From: Coturnix japonica
Lineage: Eukaryota; Chordata; Aves; Galliformes; Phasianidae
Direction of reading: 5' to 3'
Length of the DNA stretch: 64,000 bases
Assembly: GCF_001577835.2 (NCBI RefSeq)
Contig: NC_029542.1
Span: forward strand, 4,323,060 to 4,387,059
This document shows, piece after piece, positions 34,941-48,200 of this stretch. A program made the position numbers and the translations under genes. Position 1 is the first letter of the stretch, and each line of letters starts with the position of its first letter. The notes under the pieces are model-generated. The model was not told the DNA's origin and did not search any database. It worked only from the letters and a program-made list of their open reading frames with translations.

Positions 34941-37868
34941 ATGGTAAGTGCGGGACGGGCACCCCGGGACGGTGCGGGACGGGACGCGGCGCTGGGACGG
35001 AGCGCGGGGCGGGGGGGGCTCCGAGCAGCGCTGCCGTTCGCTGCTCGTTCCTCGGTCGGGCTCCGTCGGAGCGCGGAGCTGCGGGGACAGCGGGGCTTTG
35101 TGGCACCGAGCGCGGCTCAATCGCGGATTGTTGGAGCCTCGCTCCGCTCTGTGCTGCCATTGTCCCATCGCGGCTCCGGGCATAAAGGGGCGCTTTATCC
35201 CGGCGTTGGCTGCCGAACAATGGGGGCCTGGGGGTGTTTTCTATTATTGTTCTTTTGTTTGCGCCTTTGAAAAGCGGCTCAGTGCCGCCCGCCCGCAGCT
35301 GCCGCCCGCAGAACAACCCCGGGCACAGCCGAGCCCCGCACCCACGGCCCGAGCGGCCCCGGAGCGGACTGACAGCGATGGGAGCCCCAGCCCCACCAGC
35401 CCCAACCCCACGGCGAACGGGGACCGGGAGCGTCGCGCCGTCCCTTCTAAGCGGGGCCGCTTTGGGAGCGGTGACGGTTCCGCGTCCGCCCCCGGCAGCG
35501 CAGGATGGAGAAGCTCCTGCTCCGCCCCGCGGCTCTTTCACTTTCACGTTCCGTTGCGGCCGTTTTTGCCGGAAGCGATTTGAGCCGCTCCGTGTCCGGA
35601 GGAGCCCGGGGGGTTCTGAGGCCACGTGTCGCTCCGTTCCCGGAGCTCCGAGCAGCGCGACTTACCGGGGCCGCCGCCTCCAGCTCGCGGCGTTGTTCGG
35701 CGCCCCGGGCTCGGTTCGGCTCCTCGCGCCGTCACGGCGCCGTTTCTGTTCAGGGGGGTGGGGGCTGCTCGGGGCGCGTTGTTGCCCCGTCGGTCCGGGT
35801 TCCCCCCGTCCGTCTGTTCCCCCCCGAGGGTTCGGCAGCTCCCGGAGCCTCCAACGCAGCGTTTCCTTCCCTCATTTCAGAACAGAGGTTTCTCCAAGAA
35901 AAGCCACCCGTTCCTACCCAAAATATTCCGAAAAATGTCCGCCCAGTCGGCCAAAGAAAAGCCCGAAAGTCTGCGATTCCCCTTCCTGGACGACGAGGAA
36001 ACCATCGCCACGCTGAAGGAGTCCAGAACCTTCTTCATCCTGCGGGGCCTCCCCGGCAGCGGGAAGTCCACGCTGGCTCAGGCGATTCAGGAGCGCTACA
36101 GGGACGGCTGCAAAGTCATCGCGGCCGAGAGCTACAAAATCAGCCCCGCCGTGAGAAGCGCCGTCCCCGAAGAGTATTGCAAAGTGGACGAGGATTTAGT
36201 TGACTATTGCAAACGAGACGTCAGCGTTATCGTTTTGGATGACACCCACCACGAAAGGGAACGGCTGGAGCAAATCTTTGACATTGCTGACAAATACCGC
36301 TACAAAGTCATCTTTGCGGAGCCCAAAACCCAGTGGAGGATGGATTGCTCCCAGCTTAAGGATAAGAACCAGTGGAAACTGACGGCGGAGGACCTGAAGA
36401 AGATGAAGCCCAGTTTGGAGAAGGAATTCCTGCCCATGTATTTTGGGTGGTTTCTGAGCAAAAGAAGCTCCGAGACGCTGAGGAAGGCCGGGCAGCTGTT
36501 CCTGGATGAGCTGGGAAGTCTCAAAGCCTTCAAAAAGGAGAGCAAATTCTGTACGTATAGAAACAGCCCACACGGTTCTTACTTTTGATGCAACTGAGCA
36601 GATTCGGTCAGCTCTAAGGTGATGGTTTTAGTCAGGGATGGCAGTAAGGAGAGCAGCTCAGAGCCCCCAGTCGCTGTTTGTGCAGTTGCTGAAGCTGCTT
36701 TTTGTAACTGAAAATGAATGGAAACTTTCCTTGGGGGGTGGGGGGGCAGCAGTGTCACCTGGTGGCTGCTGAGGATCAGATGCAGCCCCCCCTCAGCTCA
36801 CCTCACTGCCGTGGGGTTTCTGCAGTGCTGCACTGAAGCTGCTGCGTGTGTTTCAGCTGCATCCACATCCCAGGTGGAAGGAGGGGTTTTATATCCATCT
36901 CTTCCTTTCCAGCTGTAGGGAGATGAAGCACAAAGGACAAGTGGGTGAAGAGAGCTGAGATGGGGCTTAAGCTGAGGTGCTGCTTAAGGGATCCTATTGT
37001 CATAACAACGTTCTTCTGTGTTCGCAGTCACTTCTGAAGATCCCAAACTGAAAATAGATCTCACCAGCTACTTTGTGAAGAGGCCGCCCGGGGTCTTACA
37101 CTGCACCACCAAATACACCGACTTTGGGAAGGCAGCGGGGGCTGAGGATTACGCACAGCAGGAGGTGAGTGCTGCAGCTCCGCTTCCACATCCTCCCATC
37201 CGGGGTCCTTTCCTGGCCATGTAGTTGGAGGGGGCTCAGGGGGAAGCTTTGCTCACAGCTGGGAGGGAAACTGCAGGGCTCCCATCTAACAGAGACAGCC
37301 CACACCTCACCCTGTCAGCTCACAGAAGTACTTACCTACACAGCAAAGTGGGACCCTCCTGCAGCAACAAAGACACCCCCTCAGCTCCGCTCTGATTGCC
37401 CCCCTCTCTCTGCAGGCTGTGAGGGCTTCCTACGGCAAAGGCTTCACTTTGTCCATTTCTGGCCTGTTTGTCACAACCAAAACCGTCGGTGCTCGCGTGG
37501 AGCTGAACGATCAGCAGCTGCTGCTGTGGCCGGGGGATGCTGATAAGGTCCAGGCGACCGACAGCCTCCCGAAGGGCAGCCGAGCTCACATCACTCTGGG
37601 CTGTGCCAGTGGAGTGGAAGCCGTTCAGACCGGGCTGGATCTGCTGGAGTTTGTGAAACTGGAGAAGGCGGGGAACAAAGGGGAAGAAGTGGGGGAAATT
37701 GGAGGAGGGAAACTGCAGTATTTTGGGAATGGGATGTGGATGCTCGTCCTGGCCAAAAAGATCGATGTCAGGGCCATTTTCTCGGGTTACTACGGAAAGG
37801 GGAAACTCGTGCCTACACAGAGCACCAACAAACGGGGCTCTGCGTTCAGTTCCTGCACCATCATCTAA
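34941..37868 (+). CDS. CNP: 2',3'-cyclic-nucleotide 3'-phosphodiesterase (4 exons)
   Basis: Opens 2',3'-cyclic nucleotides to 2'-nucleotides; abundant in myelin-forming glia, where it binds membrane and cytoskeleton. Exons 34941-34943 (the ATG only, followed directly by GTAAGT), 35881-36550, 37028-37164 and 37416-37868 give 420 residues (human 421). The first 20 residues, [20 protein letters not shown], are basic and match the CNP2 extension linked to mitochondrial targeting in mammals; the internal Met20 corresponds to the CNP1 start. A polynucleotide-kinase-like domain follows, with P-loop GLPGSGKST (57-65). The catalytic 2H-phosphoesterase domain has both HxT motifs (His249-Cys-Thr251 and His328-Ile-Thr330). 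The C-terminus CTII is an intact CaaX prenylation box. Confidence 0.96.
34944..35880 (+). other. CNP: CNP intron 1, CpG-rich
   Basis: Very GC-rich 0.94 kb intron. Long open frames on both strands reflect base composition only. It may hold the second CNP promoter known in mammals, but I see no decisive motif. Confidence 0.5.
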
Positions 37869-38900
37869 GGTGGGCACCGCCCCCGCTGGGTTGTAAAAGG
37901 AAAGTAACTCGGTAACCTTTAAAACCGTAAGAGAAATAATTCTGCCCTTACTAAGCAAGCCCTTCCGCCAACCTCAGACTGAAACGGCTCTGGGGAAACA
38001 GTTATTGGCCTTGGGAAGAAAACAAGCAGCTCCAGGAGAGCTGCCAGGTCAACCCTCAGCAACCAAAGCAACGCTGAGTATTTCTGACGGGAGAGTTTGG
38101 GGAGAACCAGCTCTCGTGGGGCCCTGCTTGTTTTCTTCCTCAGGGGAGGATCTCCTGTTGTCTTTTATAAGTTCCCTATGAACCACAATCGTTAGATCCG
38201 CACTTCACAATTGAGCAGTGGCAGAACAGAGCCTGTACAGAACTGCTCTGAGGCCCAACGAGCTGTTTGTGTGCAGAGCTGTCAGCGCAGGGAAGGGCTG
38301 TGCTGGTGGGCGCAGAGCTGGGCCATGTCAGTGAGCCAAATCCTGCAGACATGGGGAGAAAATCACAGCAAAGGAAACAGCTTCGAGGAGCCGCATTCGG
38401 CTCCTGCAGCTCAGGACGGGCTGCATCCAACACTGCCAGCACCACTGTTCTGTAGGGAGCAATCCTGCCTTGGCGGGGAACGGAAGAGATGAACTCGCAT
38501 CTTTTCCACCTTATTTCATAGAAACTAAAATCGTGTCTGAAGTATAGGACTGTACTTCAAGCAAGATTTTACTCGCTTTAGCTAATGCACTGAACGTAGG
38601 ATGGAAGTAACACTGTAATATAGGAAGTAAAGGGAGGTATCATAACTGCGTAACTCACGTCTGCTCCATCCCCGGTCGTGGGCTGGAAAGAAGTCAGTGC
38701 AGGAGCACTGTGTTGGTCGGGCTGTCTGCTTCCTTAGGGCTGATGTTTGTGCTCTGGGATGGTTCAGCAGGCGGCAGATCTGCGGTCACTACTAAATAAC
38801 AGATCTCAACTAACAGAATCCGGTCAGGACAGCAGCCCAAACTCGTGCTGTGGCTGCGCTTAACCCAGTGTTAATAAATGTAAATACTCACTGCGTTCCA
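37869..38900 (+). other. CNP: CNP 3' UTR (proximal form)
   Basis: About 1 kb from the CNP stop codon to AATAAA at 38873-38878. Further AATAAA copies at 39021-39026 and 39267-39272 could serve longer forms. No coding sequence supported. Confidence 0.6.
38873..38878 (+). terminator. CNP: CNP poly(A) signal, likely main
   Basis: First AATAAA on the plus strand after the CNP stop, followed by a GTGTGTGTCGGG GU-rich stretch, which suits a real cleavage site. Confidence 0.65.
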
Positions 38901-41900
38901 CGCGTGTGTGTCGGGTTGGTGTCTGTAAGGGAGCACTCAGCAGCAAGGAGAGCTGTGGGGGGAGCGAGTTCAGCAGTGAGGGGAAGCAGCGCCCGCTGTG
39001 ATGGTGGCTTTAAGGGTGGCAATAAATCCCCATTTAACACCAAAATCCCCTTACCCGCATCCCATCCTTTGCTTCCCCCGGCTGAACACACAACAGCTGC
39101 TGTAAGTGCAGCTCAGCCGTCCCAGTGCAAACCAATGCAGCTCTCAGTGCAAACCCTCAGCAGTTGCCCCATCAAACTCACAGCAGCGCTCCCGGGAGCA
39201 CCAAGAACAACAGTGACGCCGTCCGCAGCGACCTTTTTATTAGTTTGTACATCATATACAGTTTATAATAAAGTAAACCAGTTGCATACGGCTCTCGCTT
39301 CCGTCTGTGATATTCTTCATAGAAACACAGCGTTATGAACGACGCCTAATGAAGTAAACAACAAACATTCACATTGTTACCGTTCACATCCTAGAAAGGT
39401 GAAGGTCGGAGCAGGGGCAGCTCTTGCTGCTGTGAAGCCGCCCTGGAGAGGTTTGGCAAAGCAGGGGGTGGGTGGCTCCATGCAGGATTCCTTCCCCCCT
39501 CGGGGGAGGTTTTGACACCGAGGTGAACATTCAGAATTGGGACTGGGATCAATTGGGGCCCCCTCCAAGTCGGCTTCACATCAGGCTCCGCTTTTGTCTC
39601 TGCCGCTCCGAACCACCTTTACAACAAAGCATGCAATGAAGGTGCTCACACTGCTGTCCCCCCAGCTTTGCTTCCCATGCTTTTCTCTTTTGCAGCAGGA
39701 ATTTGTATATGGAAGCAGGGACGAAGGCAGAGCAACCCACACCAGGTCGGCTGTGTTTGAGCTGCAGCTGAATCACAAACCCAGGCACTGCCCCCCATGC
39801 TGTGCAGCTCTCCATAGCTCAGCTTTGTGCCTCAGTGCCCCCAGAGCTCAGCCCAGCAGAGGCACAACCTGCCCAGCACTGCAATGGGAGACCCCCAGCC
39901 CCATCCCCGGCTGCAGGAGGGGCAGTGATGCATCGCATCCATCTGTGCTGACACAGGCGCTGCTCCTGGGAAGCAGCATCCATTGGGATGCTCCAGGCTG
40001 CAGCTCTGGGAGCAGGGAGGTTCCCTCACACAGCTGGGCTGCACTGCTGCCATGGAACACACAGACCTCAGCACTACAGCAGGAACTCGAGCAGGGCCGC
40101 CCACTGCCATCCTGTTCCCTACAGGGAGGATACAAGGTTTCGTTTAAAGGGGACGAAGCCCACCCACTTCAAGAGTGAACAGATGTTCAAGTGAACATCT
40201 TCAGCCATTAAACTAAGGAAGTGAATTGGAAGGGCTGGCAAAGCCCCGCACAGAACAAATGCTTTGGGCCACTTCACTGCCTGGTGAGCGCAGCCCCCAC
40301 GTGAGGTCAGGGCTCTCCTGCTTGTTCCCAGCACAGCTCGGCTGCTGCTGCCCCGGGGACTCACAACATCCCCAGCTGTTCTGTCCCCAAACCACCCAGT
40401 CTGTGTTAATGCAAGTATTGACAGAACAGTCAGAAGCCAACAGCACATGGGATCCAGCTTTACAGCCAGCTTCCAAGACCACAAACAAAGCCTCAGCTCC
40501 ATCCGCACAGCAGCATCAGAGAGGTGCTGTAACTCACTGCTGTAACACTTCACTATTTTCAGTCCTGCTTTCACAAACAGTTCCACAAACACCTGCTGCA
40601 CAAACCCCCTCACTCTCAGTTCTCTCGGTTGTTTCTGCTCTCTGGGGAACGGTTCCATCCCAGCCAGGAAAGGACACAGCAGGGAGGCAGAAATGCCAAC
40701 ACCACCACAATGAACGCAGCAATGAATGCAGCAATGAATGCAGTGCACATCCCTGTGTGGTGGCAGAGGGCCGGGGGGTCTGAGCACACACAGCCCTGCA
40801 GCTCAGACATGCACAGCCCCAAGGGGAAGGAAGACAAAGATGTCAGCATCTGCAGGAATTGAATTGCACAGAGCAATGACTGCAATTGTTGCTCCTGCAG
40901 TAAGAGTCGAGGCAGGTATTGTACAGAAGTGCCAGGTTTCTCCAGGAAAAGGACTTGCCTGGATGTGCACAAACACCCATTTGCTCATACATACAAGCTC
41001 AGCCCTGCACAGCAGCAGCTCACACACTGCACTGCTGAGCCCCCTGCCAGGCACAGCACTGTTGGGTCCGGCCCAGCACCCGAGGACTCAGCAAAGCACC
41101 TGATGGAACAGACCCTCTGCTTCCCAAGAGAACAGGAAGAGCTGTGCAAGCAGAGCCCTCCCCCAGCACATCTCACTGCAGCTACACTGAACAACAGAGC
41201 AGCACCACCGAAACAAAAGCCACGTTCAACTCGAGCTGCTGCAGCTGCACACAGCTCCGGGCTGCCAGCTCTGCACTGCAGCACCCAGCTGAGACCACTG
41301 TGCAAGAGAAGGGACAGGCTGCCAGCTCAGGTGGGACTCGGCCTTTCCTCGCTTCTTTGGACTGTTTGCTTCATTCTACCTGACAGCCGCTCGACTGCTG
41401 TATCGTGTGGGTCAGTCCTTGTAAACACGAAGGGAACGTGCAGCTGCACACACAGGAACCACTTCAGCAACAACCCGAGCGTCACTTTGCATCTCTTCAG
41501 AGCTAAGAAGGGTTCATCCGCGCTACGCATCATAACACAAAGTCTAACACGACGATCTCAAACCCAGCAGATTCCAGTTCCCAGCACAGGAGGTATTCGC
41601 TGTTCGGGTGGGTGGATTAAGCCGAAAAATAAACCCAGAGCAAATCCTGCATCCTCTTCAAGAGGGCGAATCCTGGAGCGGAACACGAAGCCCTTCAGCT
41701 TCAGCTGCGCCACGGGGAGCTCCCACATCAGCTGCTCTTTGAAATCCATTTCTCTGCCACGCAACTCTCTGCTCACACCTTCCCGACCGAGTCCAAGGGC
41801 ACCGTTCTGGGAGAGCCACGGCAAAGGAAGGAGACAAAGAGCGGCGGGATGCGATCGACTGAGATCTGAGGGAACGCTGGCAACGTTTTCAGAGGGTTAC

Positions 41901-42040
41901 GATAATGGAGAAGCTCCTGCAAAGCTGAGAGATGCTGCCACGCTGTGCAGCCAGAACAGAACGTGGCAGAATTCCAGGAGGACTCCGGGAAATCCTCTCA
42001 GCTGAGGAGCAGCCTGAAAGCACGGGCCAGCATGGAGGGA
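38901..42040. other. CNP-DNAJC7 intergenic interval with opposed poly(A) signals
   Basis: Three kilobases without a supportable gene, although open frames of up to 358 codons exist by chance. On the minus strand AATAAA lies at 39236-39241 inside AT-rich, UTR-like sequence, which would fit a distal 3' end of DNAJC7. On the plus strand AATAAA at 39267-39272 could be a distal CNP end. A 12-bp repeat lies at 40709-40744. Confidence 0.5.
40709..40744. repeat. 12-bp tandem repeat, 3 copies
   Basis: Three units of AATGAATGCAGC with single-base variants. Confidence 0.9.
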
Positions 42041-42056
42041 CCAACAGATTCAAAGC

Positions 42057-42062
42057 TTTATT
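42057..42062 (-). terminator. DNAJC7: DNAJC7 poly(A) signal, proximal
   Basis: Minus-strand AATAATAAAGC context about 210 bp after the DNAJC7 stop codon, followed by TTTGAATCTGTTGG. Confidence 0.75.
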
Positions 42063-42272
42063 ATTTTCTTTTTTAATAAAGTTAACAGTAAAACAAAATC
42101 CACAAGCCTTCCCTTCCCCGAGCTGGTTTCCTCTTCACACACAAACGCACACAAACTGAGGTCTCCAACTGAGAGAAATGAAACTGCTCTAAGTACAATG
42201 AGACATGATGGAGGAAGGAGTCTAAGTATGTCCGTGTTGAAGGCTAAAAGCAGCAGAGCAGGTTTGGGTGTT

Positions 42273-45200
42273 TTAGCCAAACTGGAAAAAGAAATTCCCA
42301 GGCCCAGAAGCTGAAAAAGAAAATGAAAGATGTTAGTTCAAAGAGTGGGTAAACAGCTCCCTGCCAAGCCAGCAGGTCACTCAAATAAAGCCATCTGGGC
42401 AAGTAGGAGAGATCTTGTCCACGCATTTCCAGCAGCTGAATCCCAGCATTTAAGAGTGGACCACTGACAGTATGGGCAAGGGAGGCTCTGCAGGCAAGCT
42501 GACAAGGATGAACAGATGGTACAAGAGCCATGCAAGACTTCCCAAAATACACTCAACAAAACCATTAACGAACACACAGCTCCTCATAGGGCACACCAAC
42601 ACTCGGTAAGTGCTGAGGGCTCGTGCAGTGCTGCATGAGGCCTGACCACACCTGAGGTTTGAAGGGACTCCAGCAGCAGCAGCACGGCTCCTCTCCATCA
42701 GCACAGCAAAGCTGGGCAACCTCTGCTGCTGGGTGAAGCAATCTGTGCACCTACTGCTTCCAAAGCCAAGAGCACGACATCTCCACCTACCTTCAAAACT
42801 GAAGCCTCCCGGCCCACCAAAGAAGGCCTTAAATATATTATTTGCATCGAAGTCTATAGGAAAGAAAAGGAAGTTGTAAGATGAAGTGAAACAGTTACAG
42901 CTTTCAGTTTAGAAACTGTCTCTTAATTGAGGGCCCATAAAGCGTTTCACAAAAAGCTATGAACAAATAGCTCGTTTTGTCCACTGTAATAGAGCAGCAC
43001 AGAACACCACGATACTGTGCTGCAGTACAACACAGGACACATCAGTGGCAGAAAACAGGTAAAAGCAACATCCATCTGAGCTTAACTCACAGAAACAACT
43101 GAGGTGTTTTGGACAAGCAGCATTTTGGGGCCCACAGAATTTGGGTGATACATTCACGCACCCTGTGAAAGACAGAAGCTTCCACAGAGTGGCACCCACT
43201 GTCCAACAGCTCCGTCAAGGACAACATCCACCACGCAGCCCTGATTATCTGCAGCTTTCTACAGTATCTGCCATTCAAGTACTCCCACAGACCAAACAAA
43301 GTCAGCTCATGGGGTTATTACAAAGGGGAGGATACCATAAGAACTACTTACCTCCCATGTTCAGCCCATCTTCTTCTAGATCCTGTCCGCTGTCATAGCG
43401 AGCCTTCTTCTTGGGATCTGACAAGATGGTAAAGGCTTCACCAACCTCCTTAAACTTCTTCTCCTCTTCTTTCTGTACTTCTGCACTCGCCCCACTGTGT
43501 CGGTCTAACAATATGAAACCAGGCAGGAAAGAAACTTGATGTTTCTATTGTGAACAGAAAGCTGCATGCATCATCCCCAGCCACCACAGAAGGCATTTTA
43601 GATGCCCTGGGGTCACATTTGTGCACACCTTCCCTCTCCCATTTATTCCCAGCTCTGAGTGATGGTTGTGGGTGGCTGCACATGGGGCAGGAGAATCAAA
43701 GCAGCAAGACATGCTCTAAAAACATCTGGATACCTGGGTGATGCATCAGTGCTCTTTTCCTGTAGGCCTTCTTGATCTCATCTTCAGAGGCATTTTTGTC
43801 GACCCCGAGGATTTTGTAGTAGTCTTTCCGTTTGCTTTTTTTCAGTTCCATCTGTGCATTCTTTAGAAGTTGTTTGTGTTCTGCAAAGACGTGCGATGCC
43901 AAAGGAAAGCAGCCTTAGTGCATCACACACAACCCTCTGCTTTAACAGACACTGACAGGCCAAGAGTTGAGGCGACCTGAACTGCAGTCATGGAGTGCCA
44001 CAAGCAGCCAACCCATGTGCATTTACAATCAGGCAGCTAATCAAAATCTATCTATACACTTAAAGCTGTTTCCAAATGTAGGTGAACATCTCAACGCTAC
44101 TGAACCAGTATTTGTTAGACAGGGAGCCACAAAGACTAAGGCTGCTCCATTTCATGTCGGGGTACTAAAAAAGCACAATGACTATTCAGGGTGATAAACA
44201 CATTCAGCAACAAAAACATCTGCCTTATTTTGAGGAAGCATGCACAGAACAGACACCTTTACCTTTTGTTTTTTCTGTCTGATAAACTTTTTCATAGTCT
44301 CTTACAGCATCTTCATATTGCTCTGTGTCCATGTAACTGTGGGAACAATGATTGCCAAGCTGTATTTCACAGAAAGCACCAAAAAAAGGGGCTCAGGCAG
44401 AAGCTTTCTGGGTAGGTGTGAATTAAGGGGAACACATGCACTGGGCTGGAGAAACAGCGTTTGCATCAGAAGCGTCTGCAAAGGGTAACAGCTGCTGAAG
44501 GCTGTGGGAACCTGGCACAGGAACTTCTCTGGGCTCTATGCTGAGGCTGCCATCTCACTTGGTAACACATCTCCTACTTTAAAGGCCCTATAATTATTTA
44601 TCCAGCAGCAGGAATTAACAGCAACATTGCAAGGGAGCTGGTGCAGAGCTGCACGCTGACAGCCCTGATAAGGAGTGACAACCTTGGCACCTCCAAGGGG
44701 GTGCTCCTGCCTGCTGGCATTTCAGCCCCGCTCACACACTGACAACTTACTGCGATTTAGAAATCTCCAGAACAAACCTTGCCTAAACACAACAACAGAC
44801 AGGCAGCCCCAGATGCAGGCAGGCAGGACAGACCACACGCTTTCCCATCTCCTCAGCACCACACAGAAGAGGTTTTATGGGCCTCTGAAGGCACCGCCTT
44901 TAATTTAGTTCTGCTTCAGATTTGTCACCCCGTCACTCATTGCTGTGGGGAGGAGGTTCCCATCTACAAACCTGCCCATTCATAAATGCCTACTTACCAC
45001 TGTGCTCTCCTCAAGTACGCCTTAATATACGTCTCATCCAGTTTTACTGCATTCGTGCAGTCATCTATTGCTTCTTCAAGTTTCCTAAGCTACAACGTCA
45101 GACAGAAGTGAATCCCAATCAGAGGGGGAAAAAAACAACCCAAAACCCATTAAATAGTGTTATGACTTTAAGCAAATGAAAGCACAATCTCCTCATTCCA

Positions 45201-48200
45201 AGGAAGGAAACAAATAAGGATGCCTTTACACTGATTAAGATAAGGCCACACTACATTCCTTCTCCCCCTCCCACTCCAGGCAGCCCAAGCATTTGAGTTT
45301 TGTTTCTTTAGGAGTCCATTTCTTCAGCTGCTCCGAACAGACCCAATTATTGTGCAAGCACAAAAGCTGGAAATCTTGCTGACAGCGCTGGATGGCTCCA
45401 GCTGCCCCAGGAGAAGCATTTGCTTTCCACAATAAACGATCTGCCACTTACCAACTACATGCTGAGGAATAAGACCTGAGATAAAAAAAAATCCCCTGCA
45501 CAACAACCACTTCTTACCTTTGAATTAACCGTCCCTCGGTTGCAGTAGAGTTTGGCATTTGTTTTTATGTTATTAGGATCTATTCCTAGTGCTTCTGTGT
45601 ACAGTTCATAAGCTAGTTTGTAGTTTCCTTCTTTAAATGCTTTATTCCCATCTTCCTTCTTTGCTTTAAGTGCTTTGGCATTCTGAAAGACAACACACCT
45701 TGGATAAGGACACCAGGTGAGTGGTTTGGGGGTACCAACACCTAATTTTACTGGGCAGGCCAACCAGAAGCATTCTAATTTGCTTTCAGACACCATTACA
45801 GGATACAGAAGTCACAGACTTAAGGGGCAGACAAGGAACTACTTCAGCAGAACCAGTGTTCTGTTTCAAGAAGAAAACCCTGGTAATTTCGTAGTCCCAG
45901 CCCCAGTCCCCACAACTTACACGGCAGGCTAAACATGCTTTCTCGTGGTCAGGAGCCATTCTGAGTGCCTGGACAAAGAACTGCACTGCCTTCTCAATAC
46001 AGTCTTCATAATAAAGGCAGAGACCACGGACATACAGAGCGTCTGCGTTTGTTGAGTCCATTCGTAAGATGTCACTGTGATAAACACACAGATTTGTGAG
46101 TTACCCTCCAGCAGCTTTCCCTTCATCAACACAACCATTCCTCTTCTGCTGAGATATTCAGGTGATTCATCAGATCCATGGCACCCAATTTCAAGCCCTT
46201 AAAGATGCTCACCTTGCTACAGACTGTGCTTCTGGGTAACGACCCAGCAATGCTAAACATTCGGCCTTGAGGATTTTGAATCTGTGACAAGCAGGAGCAA
46301 ATTCCAGAGCACGATCCATGCAAAATACAACCTAGTGTGAGAAAAGCAAACATTCAAAGGCTTAGTTTGAAAACCTGCATTGTTACCACACATGAGGTGC
46401 CCTGTCTGCATTTGAACAGGGAGGGAAGCGTGCAGGTTCTGCTTCTGCTGGATCCATGTTTCATTAAGAGCAATTCACGGTGGTGTTTGTTTCTTTGCTT
46501 TGTTCTAACTTTACGTTCAAAGGTTAATGTAATGTTAGCATGACACAGCACCGGACAGAAAACCCAAGGAACACCTGTAGAAGTTCAAACCCTTTAACTC
46601 CACTGAAACTGCAGGCCCCAAAGAAAAGGCCAAGGAAGACAATTCAGCCTCTGTTTCCTGCGTTATAAAGGAGTGTGGGAGGGACAGAGATTCAATAGAC
46701 TGAGACAGTTTGGACTGGACAGAACACAAAAAAAAGTACAGAGCAGGGACTGATCTTAGACTGGTCTGACTGCAGTGGGCAGGGTGATCTAATGGGTCCT
46801 TTGCCATCTCTGCCTCTCTGGTAGGGACATCTGCAGGAGAACAGGGTGATTGTTCCACCAAGGTTCATCTGCTTTCCCGGCCCGTGACATCACGATTGCC
46901 TGCTGTGGGAAGCACTGTGCTTCAGACTGAGAAGCCAAAGGCTTCTGGGTGAGAAAGGAGCAAGAACAGCACTCCAGAAACAAAGATCACATTTCATGCA
47001 AGTCTTCCCAGTGAAACGAGGCAGCAGAAGTGATACAGCAGGAAGCAATCAAGGTCACCTTACCTTCCTGAAATCTCGCTTCTCGAAATCCACTTCTGCT
47101 ATCTTTTCATACTCCAGCACCGTACTGGCATTCTTTAGCTAAAGACAGGAGCACACAGTAAGAGTTTCTTACAATCATAAGAGCAAAAACTGCTGCAGCC
47201 CACAGAACAACAATACGGACTAGGTCAGTTTTTGCCAGCATTAAAATCAGTTTGAAGTCAAGAGATCTCACTGGTAGCCCAGGAAAATGCACACTTGTAA
47301 GTGATACACCAAAGAAGTTGCAGCTTTCTACACGCTGCATCAGTCAATGCCGTGCTCCCTTACCATCATTCTCCCCTGGAGTGCTGGTGTAAGACCAGCT
47401 TAGCCTCCATGCTTTGTGACAATCACACACAAATAACTATGCAACTAATTGATCTACTGAGTAACAGACAAGGAGACTTCATCACCACCTCATTACTTCC
47501 CATTACATTGGGGTGCACAGACATTACTAACCAGTTCAATCCATTCCCTCCAACAGCCCCATCCATGGGGAGCGTTTCAGTTTCTTACCTCTTGCTGTGC
47601 CTGAGTGTTCTTATGATCCAGTTCTAAAACACGCTGAAAGCAGCGGCTGGCAGCCATGGCATTCCCGAGGGAGAGATGGCACTTCCCTTCCCGTAGATGG
47701 CCCTGAGGAGACCATTAAAAGGGAGCTGCAGGAGCAGACAAGCATTCAGACACACATAGGAAATAAGATGATTTCCACATACCCTTACAAAGCTGTCATC
47801 CAATCTGACAGACTGCTGAGCATCTCCAAGTGCTTCTCGGAATCTCCCCAGCATCATGAGGGTGGCAGCTCTGTTACCATAATAACTGGCATTGTTAGGA
47901 CAGGTATCTGGAGGAAATGGAAGAGCACTTGCTGTTAGTGTGATGTAAGCGGCTACAAACCTGTAGAACACACTCAGAGACATTGTGGGATTCAAGAAAC
48001 CCCACCACATTCCTTCCCAATTTATGATTTCACCCAAACAACTCAGGAAGATGCAAGATGGTTCAGAACAGAAGCCATCAAATCACTGCTTCTCACATGA
48101 CACACAGGCTTTAAGTCCCACAGAACAGAAGCCTGCAGCGTTTAGGCTGACAGCACTGCTGACCCCCCATCACATGGAAAACTGGATTGGTTTCTATCCA

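Noticed and set aside
34936-36016. Several 200-260-codon frames on both strands in CNP intron 1
   Set aside because: CpG-rich DNA with few stop codons; Arg/Pro/Ala/Gly-rich translations and overlap in all frames show composition effects.
40929-42005. 358-codon open frame (+) between CNP and DNAJC7
   Set aside because: Low-complexity, Ser/Thr/Pro-rich translation with no recognisable domain, no promoter-like start and no similarity I know; it lies in the probable distal 3' region of convergent genes.
43696-43902. Apparent loss of the J-domain HPD motif in DNAJC7 (reads HHPG)
   Set aside because: The G comes from reading into the intron. Across the splice junction 43734/43504 the codon is GAC, giving an intact HPD.
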